Source of the DNA: Sphingomonas faeni
GTDB taxonomy: Bacteria; Pseudomonadota; Alphaproteobacteria; Sphingomonadales; Sphingomonadaceae
Length of the DNA: 64,000 nucleotides
Direction of reading: 5' to 3'
Assembly: GCF_030817315.1 (NCBI RefSeq)
Contig: NZ_JAUSZF010000001.1
Location: 1,534,501 to 1,598,500 of the forward strand
The position numbers and the translations under genes were made by a program. Positions 35,886 to 43,104 of the stretch are shown here, in pieces. The notes beneath the pieces were generated by a model, which was not told where the DNA came from, searched no databases, and was given only the letters and a program-made list of their open reading frames with translations. The first letter of the stretch is position 1, and each line of letters starts with the position of its first letter.

Positions 35886-37130
35886 TCAGAACTGGTACCG
35901 CGCACCGATCAGCGCCTGCGCCGACCAGTCGTTGTCGAGGTCGCCGACCTTGAAGCTGTAAAGTCCAAGCGACGCGGTTGTGCCAAATCGCCCGAAATTA
36001 TGGAAATACGTCCCTGTCCCGCCATAGGACCATATGCCGATATCGCCGGGGATGTCGTCTACCCCGCTATCATAATAGTTGACGAACAGGTCGGCGTTGA
36101 CCCCGGAAACCCGGGTGAGCCTGCCGGTGTAGAATAGCTGGCCATAATAGCTCTCGTCGTCGAGGCCGGTGACGACCAGTCCGGGCGCAAGCCGTGGTGC
36201 ATACAGCTTGCGGTTCGCATAGCCTATGCCTGCGCCCCAGGTGGAACGTCCGCGGGTCGCGCTGATCACGCCGTCGATCCCGCGTGCGCGGTAGCTGGCG
36301 GTCGAGATCGACTGGAACACGTCGTTGAGGCAGCCGCCCGGTTGCGGACCGCTGGAGCCGAACAAGCAGCCGTTGAACTGCTGGCCGAAGCCCTGCTGGT
36401 TGCCGGTCAGGAAGCTCTTCGGCAGATTGCGGATGCCGGTCCGGAGCTGCCGGCCGAAGGTCTGCACGCCGTCATACACATTGACCGCGACGCCTACCGA
36501 TTGCGACGCCTGATAGGTCGCGGTGCCGGTGTAGCTGAGCGATCCGTAGCGGCGCCCGACATGCCCCTCCACCGAAGTGCGGCGATTGGGGCGCCAGACG
36601 ACGCCGGCGTCGTAATAGATGCCGTCGGTGCGATAGGCGACGCGACGCGGCGATGCCCCGTCGGTGACGAAGCGGCCGTCGCGATCGAGCACTGGCGTAC
36701 CGCTAGCATCGACGACCGCGTCCTTCTGGCTCGTCTCGATCTTCTCGTAACCGACGCCGGCGGTCAGTGCGACATAGGGCGAGATCGGCTGGAGTATGTC
36801 GCCGCGACCGTAATAACCCTCGTAGCGTTGCTTCAGCTGGCTGGCGGTCTCGCGATCATAGGCGCCGCTTAAAGTGATGCCGAACGGAGCGATCGCACCG
36901 GGACGTACCGAAGCGCTGGCGGTCATGGTGTTGCCGATCGGGTTGCGCCAGACGAAGATGTTGAGCTGGTCGAGCGGCCCGATTACGTACTCCTCGCCCG
37001 GCAATTCCTGGTTCGCGACGAATGCCGCAGGCAGCAACTGGGGACGCGTACCGGTGGTCGTGCAGGCACCGAGCTTGGTCGCGACGAGGCCTCGGGTCAG
37101 CAGGGACTGCGATACAGATCCGGAACGCAT
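35886..37130 (-). pseudogene. Deletion fusion: export protein N-terminus joined to outer-membrane beta-barrel C-terminus
   Basis: The ATG at 37130 opens a lipoprotein-like Wza/GfcE start (RSGSVSQSLLTRGLVATKLG, then ACTTTG and GEEYVIGPLDQLNIFVWRNP). Right after this the polysaccharide export domain stops. The frame continues as a beta-barrel protein (SGAYDRETASQLKQRYEGYY, YDAGVVWRPNRRTSVEGHVG, ending NDWSAQALIGARYQF), as found beside the XrtA-associated ATPase. In related clusters the rest of the export gene, a chain-length determinant and a tyrosine kinase lie between. A deletion near 36945 seems to have removed them while keeping frame. The 414-codon fusion is open but unlikely to work as either parent. 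Confidence 0.75.
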
Positions 37131-37266
37131 GGGCAACTTTCCTGGCGCCGCACCATCCATCGGTTGCTGACGGGCGGCTAGCTCAGCCTTCGCGATGCAA
37201 GTAACAGGTGAAGATAGCGTTAGGAGCGCGCCCAACCACGCACCGCCAAGGCACTGCAACTGCGCC

Positions 37267-38493
37267 TTATATCGCAGTAACGATCTCGGCGGCTGGTGGA
37301 TGCCCGAGAAACGCGGTCGGGCTGGCACTCGCCCCGTATGCGCCCGCCATGAAGATCGCGATGAGGTCGCCGACTTCGACCGGCGGGAGAGCGATCTTGT
37401 CACCGAGCCGGTCGAGCGGAGTACAGAGCGGACCGACGACGGACACGGTGTCCGCAGCCTCCTGGCCCATCCGCGCGGCGACCGCGATCGGATAGTTGCG
37501 GCGAACGACGGTGCCGAAATTGCCACTCGCCGCGAGTTGATGGTTCAGGCCGCCGTCGACAACGACGAAGGTCTCGCCTTGGCTCTCCTTCACGTCGATG
37601 ACGCGGGTCAGGTAGACGCCCGCCTCCGCCACGAGCCAGCGCCCGAGTTCGATTGCGAACCGCGTTTCGGCAAGGATTGCAGGACGGGATGCCAGCGCTT
37701 CGGCCAGCGCACCGCCGACCCGTTCGACGTCGAGCGCCACGTCCCCCGCAAAATACGGCACGCCAAAACCGCCGCCGAGATTGACGAGCGGCGGCGCGAC
37801 GCCCGACTCGTCCGCCAACCGTGCCGCGAGCGCGATCGTCGCCGCCTGCGTCTCGACGATCGCACCGGCATCGAGCGCCTGGCTGCCAGCATAGATATGA
37901 AAGCCGCGCCAGTCCGCGCCCGCCGCGACGACCGCCTTCACGAGCGCCGCCGCGCGCACGGCATCAACCCCGAACGGCGAAGCACGCCCCCCCATCCGCA
38001 TGCCCGAGCCGCGGAGTTCGATATCGGGATTCACGCGTACCGCCATGCGCGGCGTGAGGCTGAGCCGGTCGCCGATCGCGAACGTCCGCGCCGCTTCGCC
38101 TTCGGATTCAACGTTGAGCGTCGCACCGGCGGAAATCGCTGCAACGAGTTCGTCGTCACGCTTGCCGGGCCCGGCAAAACTGATCGAAGCCGCTGGCTTG
38201 ACTGCGAGCGCCTTGGCGAGTTCCCCCGAGGAAGCAACGTCGAGCCCGTCGACCAGCGGAGCGATGGTGGTCAGCAAGTCGGCATGCGGATTCGCCTTGA
38301 TAGCATAGTGCAGATCGATCGCCGGCATCGCCGCGCGAAATCGCGAGATGCGGGCGGCTACTACCGCCATGTCGTAGACGAACAGCGGTGTGTCGCCGGC
38401 GTGCATGGCCCAATCATCAGCCGCTCGGCCTGCGATGACTAACGCGTCTGTCTGCGCAGCAAACTCGGGAGGAAGAGCACCGATCGGTTTCAT
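37267..38493 (-). CDS. PLP-dependent decarboxylase, exosortase A system-associated
   Basis: This 408-residue alanine racemase/ornithine-DAP decarboxylase-fold enzyme starts at ATG 38493 behind GGAGGGGAG. Lys66 in LHYAIKANPHADLL should bind PLP. Other family marks are VDGLDVASSGELAKAL, HIYAGSQALDA, LGGGFGVPYF, AIELGRWLVAEAGVYLTRV and VVGPLCTPLDRLG. It is the type of decarboxylase fixed next to the acyl-CoA ligase and ACP in exosortase-A loci. It follows the ligase gene, from which it is separated by a palindromic repeat. The frame is intact; the substrate is unknown. Confidence 0.88.
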   Translation of the reverse strand: MKPIGALPPEFAAQTDALVIAGRAADDWAMHAGDTPLFVYDMAVVAARISRFRAAMPAIDLHYAIKANPHADLLTTIAPLVDGLDVASSGELAKALAVKPAASISFAGPGKRDDELVAAISAGATLNVESEGEAARTFAIGDRLSLTPRMAVRVNPDIELRGSGMRMGGRASPFGVDAVRAAALVKAVVAAGADWRGFHIYAGSQALDAGAIVETQAATIALAARLADESGVAPPLVNLGGGFGVPYFAGDVALDVERVGGALAEALASRPAILAETRFAIELGRWLVAEAGVYLTRVIDVKESQGETFVVVDGGLNHQLAASGNFGTVVRRNYPIAVAARMGQEAADTVSVVGPLCTPLDRLGDKIALPPVEVGDLIAIFMAGAYGASASPTAFLGHPPAAEIVTAI

Positions 38494-40163
38494 GACGCAC
38501 TCCCCTCCATGTTCCCCCGCGAAAGCGGGGGCCCAGACTGGACGCCCGCCTTCGCGAGGGAACAAGTTCTTACCTCAGCCGCGATGGCAGACCTATCCAG
38601 CTTCCCATTGGCATTACCCGGTAATTCATCCCGCCAGAGATACGCGCCGGGCTGCATGAAGCTAGGCAGTGCCGTCCGTAACCGCGCCCGCAACGCCGCC
38701 TCGCCGTTCGCGTCCCCGGCCAGCATCACCACGATCGCCTGCCCCAACCGCTCGTCCGGCACCCCAACCGCAACCGCCTCGCGCGCCTCGCCACCCGCCA
38801 GCACAGCTTCCTCCACTTCCAGCGGGCTGATCCGATTCCCGGCGCTCTTGATCATCTCGTCATCGCGCCCAACGAATCGCAAAAGCCCGTCCTCGCCCTC
38901 GACCACGGTATCCCCCGACCACACCGCCATGCCGTTGCCATCAGGTGCCGGCCGAAACCGCTGCGCCGTCCGCTCCACATCCCGCCAATAGCCTCGCGCA
39001 ACGAGCGGCCCAGCGTGCACCAGCTCCCCCGCCTCGCCCGGCGCGGCGCGCGTGCCGTTGGCCTTCACCACCAAAACCTCGGCAAACGGTATCGCCCGCC
39101 CCATCGCATCGGGATGCGCATCGATCAGCGCGGGATCGAGATAGGTCGATCGGAACGCCTCGGTCAGCCCATACATCGCGTACACATCCGCCGCCGGAAA
39201 CCGCTCCCGAAGCCCGTGCACGAGTCGCGGCGTCAGCGCGCCGCCAGAGTTGGTCAGCCGCTTCAACCGTGCCGCAGTCTCCGCCGGCCAGTCCGTCTCC
39301 AGCAGCTGCACCCACAAGGGCGGCACCCCCGCGAGCGTCGTCGCCCCGACCCGCTCGACCGCCTTCACCACGTCGCGCGCAACCAGATAATCGAGCGGCG
39401 CCACTGACGCCCCCGCCGCCCAGGTCGAGAACAGCTGGTTCTGGCCATAGTCGAACGAAAGCGGCAGCACGCCGAGCACGCGGTCTTCGGGCTCCAGCTT
39501 CAGATAATGCGCTACCGAGATCGCCCCCAGCCATAAATTCGCATGGCTGAGCATCACGCCTTTCGGTCGGCCGGTGGAGCCCGAGGTATAGAGGATCGCT
39601 GCGAGGGTGTCGGGATCGGCATCCGAAGGCCCCATCGTCTCTCGCTCGCGGTTCCCCAACGGAGGCCAGGGCCCAGTTGGGAGAACCATCGTAACAGCAC
39701 GTTGCGCGACACCATCGGCATCATCCCAACTGGACCCCGGCCTTCGCCGGGGAACCAACGGAAGGTCCGCCTCGTCGACGATCGAACACCCATCCGGAAC
39801 GTCCCCCTCGTTTAGCGTCCCAGCCCGCGCCCCCTGCGTCACCAGCAACCGCGCCCCGCTATCCCCAAGAATATGCGCAACCTGCGCCCGCCGCAGCAAC
39901 GGATTGACCGGCACATGCACGAGCCCCGCCCGCGCCACCGCCAATGGCATCAGGCACGCGGCGCGCGTCTTGGGCAGCCACGTGGCCACCCGATCGCCCG
40001 CCAACAGCCCCCGGCCGGCAAGCCACCCCGCCAGCGCCCCGACCCCAGCCTCAAGCTCGGCAAACGTCATCGCGCCGGTCTTGTCGACCAGCGCAACGGC
40101 GTCGGGCGCACCACGCAACGCGATGTGGTCAATGGGGTATGGCTTGGGGTCGAGCGCGATCAT
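38490..40163 (-). CDS. Acyl-CoA ligase (AMP-forming), exosortase A-associated, with two repeat-encoded segments
   Basis: The 557-residue ANL enzyme begins MIALDPKPYPIDHIALRG. AMP-binding motifs are intact: AAILYTSGSTGRPKGVMLSH, YAMYGLTEAFRSTYL, LRFVGRDDEMIKSAGNRISP and NANGKLDR. Two stretches look foreign. Residues about 136-172 (LVPRRRPGSSWDDADG onward) are encoded by a complete family A repeat. The last ~25 residues (SLAKAGVQSGPPLSRGNMEG) come from a family B repeat that has replaced the natural end. Both leave the frame open. The internal insert sits in a loop just before the P-loop, so the enzyme may still fold. It probably loads an acyl group onto the neighbouring ACP. Confidence 0.87.
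   Translation of the reverse strand: MIALDPKPYPIDHIALRGAPDAVALVDKTGAMTFAELEAGVGALAGWLAGRGLLAGDRVATWLPKTRAACLMPLAVARAGLVHVPVNPLLRRAQVAHILGDSGARLLVTQGARAGTLNEGDVPDGCSIVDEADLPLVPRRRPGSSWDDADGVAQRAVTMVLPTGPWPPLGNRERETMGPSDADPDTLAAILYTSGSTGRPKGVMLSHANLWLGAISVAHYLKLEPEDRVLGVLPLSFDYGQNQLFSTWAAGASVAPLDYLVARDVVKAVERVGATTLAGVPPLWVQLLETDWPAETAARLKRLTNSGGALTPRLVHGLRERFPAADVYAMYGLTEAFRSTYLDPALIDAHPDAMGRAIPFAEVLVVKANGTRAAPGEAGELVHAGPLVARGYWRDVERTAQRFRPAPDGNGMAVWSGDTVVEGEDGLLRFVGRDDEMIKSAGNRISPLEVEEAVLAGGEAREAVAVGVPDERLGQAIVVMLAGDANGEAALRARLRTALPSFMQPGAYLWRDELPGNANGKLDRSAIAAEVRTCSLAKAGVQSGPPLSRGNMEGSAS
38510..38564. repeat. Family B palindromic repeat overlapping a gene end
   Basis: TTCCCCCGCGAAAGCGGGGG is mirrored by CCCGCCTTCGCGAGGGAAC. 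Read on the minus strand it supplies the last codons of the acyl-CoA ligase and ends at the ribosome site of the decarboxylase gene. Confidence 0.75.
39650..39756. repeat. Family A palindromic repeat inside the acyl-CoA ligase gene
   Basis: GGTTCCCCAACGGAGGCCAG with GGGCCCAGTTGG at one end pairs with CCCAACTGGACCCC and GGCCTTCGCCGGGGAACC at the other. It is translated in frame as part of the ligase, an unusual place for an intergenic-type repeat. Confidence 0.8.
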
Positions 40164-40256
40164 GCGGCCCTGATAGCGCCAAGCCCCCATCGCGCGAACC
40201 CGTTGCCGAATTCACCCCCACACGCTAGCGCAGCCCGGTTCGTAACGGTTCAGGCG

Positions 40257-40535
40257 ATGCTCGTGATCTTCGAAGGTACTTCCCAAGTCGAAACGACGGT
40301 ACGCGCCGTCCTCGCCGACATCCTCGGCCTCAGCGCCGACCGAGTCGCGACGTTCACCGCCGACACGCCGCTGTTCGGTGCGCTGCCCGAACTCGATTCG
40401 ATGGCGGTGGCGAGCGTGCTCACCGAACTCGAGGACCGGCTCGGCATCCTGATCGAGGACGACGAGATCGACGGCGAGATGCTCGAGACATTCGGCGCGC
40501 TCGTCCAGTTCGCCGCGGGCAAGGCGCTGGTCTAA
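40257..40535 (+). CDS. Acyl carrier protein, exosortase A-associated
   Basis: The 92-residue acidic protein has the ACP four-helix pattern with the phosphopantetheine attachment Ser48 in ELDSMAVASVL. DILGLSADRVATF precedes it and EDRLGILIEDDEIDG follows. It is divergent from the acyl-CoA ligase and heads the rightward half of the cluster, before two ruined hydrolase genes. The frame is intact. It is distinct from the fatty-acid synthesis ACP and probably carries an acyl or aminoacyl group from the ligase. Confidence 0.85.
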   Translation: MLVIFEGTSQVETTVRAVLADILGLSADRVATFTADTPLFGALPELDSMAVASVLTELEDRLGILIEDDEIDGEMLETFGALVQFAAGKALV

Positions 40536-40563
40536 CCCTGACCGGGGTCTAGCCTCCGCCGGA

Positions 40564-41232
40564 ATGACCGGCCTCCGCTTCGATACCTATGACTGGCCCG
40601 GCGGACGCGAAGCCATGCTGCGATTCGGCCCCGACACCGGCCTGATCGTCATCACCGCCCCCCCCTGTTCGAAGAAGCGAACCGCACCCGCCAGTTCGCC
40701 TGCACGATCCTCCGCGCGCTCGCGGATCACGGCATCGGCAGCGTACTCCCCGACTTCCCCGGCACCGGCGAGGGTGTCGTGGCAGCAATCGACGCCAAAC
40801 TGTCCGACCAGCGCTAGGCCTATCGCGAACTAACGCAACCGCTTGGCGCCCATAGCTACGCGCTTTCGATAAGAAGCGCGCGCTACTCGATACCGACGCC
40901 GACCTCGCCGGCCGCTGGCACCTCGCTCCGCAAACGGGCGCAGACTCATCCGCGACCTGGAACGCACCCGCGCCCATTGCGGGTAAGTCCGGCCAGGGGG
41001 ACGAGTATGCCGGCAACAGCCTGTCGACCGAGATGCTCGCCGAACTCCGAGATGCCGTGCCGTGCGAGGGCGGACGGTACCGCGTCGTCCGCCTGGACAC
41101 CGATTCCCTACCCGCCGATGCAACCTACGCCGGATCGCCGCTCTGGCGTCGGTCGAAACCCGGCGCAATATCGCATTGGCACAGCAGCTTGCAGCCGATA
41201 TCGCACATTGGATAGCACCATTCGAAGGCTGA
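40564..41232 (+). pseudogene. Hydrolase 2, exosortase A system-associated, frameshifted
   Basis: It begins well (MTGLRFDTYDWPGGREAMLR, then FGPDTGLIVIT) but loses frame near 40660. The next parts lie in another frame (FEEANRTRQFACTILRALAD, HGIGSVLPDFPGTGE) and hit a stop at 40815. Later fragments (AGRWHLAPQTGA, DEYAGNSLSTEMLAELRD, APLWRR-like and ADIAHWIAPFEG before a TGA at 41230) are recognisable in further frames. The nearly full length with many indels points to decay in place. The product would have been an alpha/beta-hydrolase-like protein. Confidence 0.75.
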
Positions 41233-41986
41233 TCGGGTTCGCGTGCGAAGGCGAAACGCTTGCCGCTACGTTGGACGATGCACCCGGCACGACCGGACTG
41301 CTCATAGTCTCCGGCGGCAACGAAATCCGCAGCGGCCCACACCGCGGAATGGTAATGATAGCCCAACGCCTGGCCGCGACTGGCACGCCCGTATTCCGCT
41401 ATAACAGCCGCGGCGTAGGAGACTCTACGGGCGATAACGGTGGCTTCTTGAGCGCCAAGCTCGACCTGATCGCAGCTGTCGCCGCGTTCCGGAACGTAGC
41501 CCCGCATGTCACCCGCCTGATTGGCTTCGGCAATTGCGACGCAGCCAGCACGCTGGCGCTGTTCGGACGGTCGGCCGGCTTCGACAAGGTCGTTCTCGCC
41601 AACCCCTGGGTCATCGAACCGATCGACGACATCCCCCCGCCGCCGCCATCCGGCACCACTACCGCACAGCGTCGCGAGACCTGGCGACATGGCGCCGAAC
41701 GCCGTCCGGAAAGTAAGATATCACAAGATATACCAAGGGCTTGTTGAGGGTCATTCAGACTGGTGAGGAAAGCCGAAACCTGCTATCCGGCCCGGTCCTG
41801 ACCGCGATCGCAGCTTTGCAAACCAACGCCGCCGTCATCCTGGCCCGCGGCGACGCGACTGCCATGGCCTTCGCAGCGGCGGCCGGCACCGCCGTCCCGT
41901 CAGTGACGATCGACACCGACTCGCACAGCTTCACCGGTCCGGCGGCCGCCGCGCTGGAGACCGCACTTAGGCGTAACCTGGCCTAA
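41208..41986 (+). pseudogene. Hydrolase 1, exosortase A system-associated, frameshifted
   Basis: A TTG at 41208, overlapping the previous gene, leads into IRRLIGFACEGETLAATLDD, TGLLIVSGGNEIRSGPHRGM, FRYNSRGVGDSTGDNGGFLS and VLANPWVIEPIDD, a clear alpha/beta-hydrolase of the exosortase-A type. Around 41640-41740 the frame changes twice (an AAIRHHYRTASRDLATW segment, then LRVIQTGEESRNLLSGPVLT). The last part (AAVILARGDATAMAFAAAAG, TIDTDSHSFTGPAAAALETA) reaches a stop at 41986. Both early and late halves are well preserved, so inactivation may be more recent than for the exosortase. Confidence 0.75.
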
Positions 41987-42008
41987 TCTTCTTTCGCGAT
42001 AACGCCCG

Positions 42009-42977
42009 TTATTCAGCGGCTTCGGCGAGTTCCGCGAACTCGGCCGCCGCCAGGAAGCGCTCGGCGTCCAGCGCCGCCATGCAACCCGTCCCAGCCGCCG
42101 TCACAGCCTGCCGATACACCTTGTCCGCGACGTCGCCGCACGCGAACACGCCCTCGACGCTGGTCCGCGTCGAGCCGGTCTCGACCGAGATATACCCATC
42201 CGAATCGAGATCGATATGCCCACGGAACAGCTCGGTCGCCGGATGGTGCCCGATCGCGACGAATCCCCCGTCGACCGCGAGCCGCGAGCGCTCGCCGGTC
42301 ACAGTGTCCTCGAGCTCAAGCGCGACCAGCCCCGCGTTGCCGCCGCCATCCACGAACTCGCGGACCTCTTTGTTCCACAGCACCGTCACGCCCTTGTGCG
42401 CGAACAGCCGCTCCTGGAGTATCTTCTCCGACCGGAGCGAATCGCGGCGGTGGATCAGCGTCACGTCGGGCGAGTGGTTGGTGAGGTAAAGCGCCTCCTC
42501 GACCGCAGTGTTGCCGCCGCCGATGACGGCCACCTTCTTGCCGCGATAGAAGAAGCCGTCGCAGGTCGCGCAGGCGCTGACGCCCTTGCCCTTCATCGGC
42601 TCCTCGCTGTCGATCCCGAGCCATTTCGCCTGCGCGCCGGTCGCGATCACTAGCGTATCGCCCTCGTAAACGTCGCCGCTGTCGCCGATCAGACGAAACG
42701 GGCGGCTGGTCAGGTCGACTTGGACGATCGTATCCCACATCATCCGCGTGCCGACATGCTCGGCCTGCGCCTGCATCTGCTCCATCAGCCACGGGCCCTG
42801 AATCACGTCCTTGAAGCCGGGATAGTTCTCGACGTCGGTGGTCGTGGTCAGCTGGCCGCCGGGCTGTATGCCCTGCACGACGATCGGTGCCATCCCGGCA
42901 CGCGCGCCATAGATCGCGGCAGAGAGCCCGGCGGGGCCCGAGCCGAGGATAAGCATCCGTGTGGTATGGGTAGTCAT
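42009..42977 (-). CDS. trxB: Thioredoxin-disulfide reductase
   Basis: The 322-residue flavoenzyme starts at ATG 42977 after AAGGAAC. It has the FAD-binding LILGSGPAGLSAAIYGARAG, the redox pair Cys136-Cys139 (SACATCDGFF), the NADPH-binding VAVIGGGNTAVEEALYL and a C-terminal FAD motif EGVFACGDVADKVYRQA. It reduces thioredoxin in the cytoplasm with NADPH. It is divergent from the molybdoenzyme gene across about 127 bases. The frame is intact, so the decay of the preceding cluster stops before it. Confidence 0.96.
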   Translation of the reverse strand: MTTHTTRMLILGSGPAGLSAAIYGARAGMAPIVVQGIQPGGQLTTTTDVENYPGFKDVIQGPWLMEQMQAQAEHVGTRMMWDTIVQVDLTSRPFRLIGDSGDVYEGDTLVIATGAQAKWLGIDSEEPMKGKGVSACATCDGFFYRGKKVAVIGGGNTAVEEALYLTNHSPDVTLIHRRDSLRSEKILQERLFAHKGVTVLWNKEVREFVDGGGNAGLVALELEDTVTGERSRLAVDGGFVAIGHHPATELFRGHIDLDSDGYISVETGSTRTSVEGVFACGDVADKVYRQAVTAAGTGCMAALDAERFLAAAEFAELAEAAE

Positions 42978-43104
42978 TGGAGTTCCTTGGAGATTCGAGA
43001 CTGCATCTAGTGGATGCGCGCCCAGATTTGAACCGCCGGTAAATCTGTCGCGCCTGCATCGAAAGCTTTGCCGCTTCGTTGGGGCTATAAAAGCGGAGAT
43101 GAGC

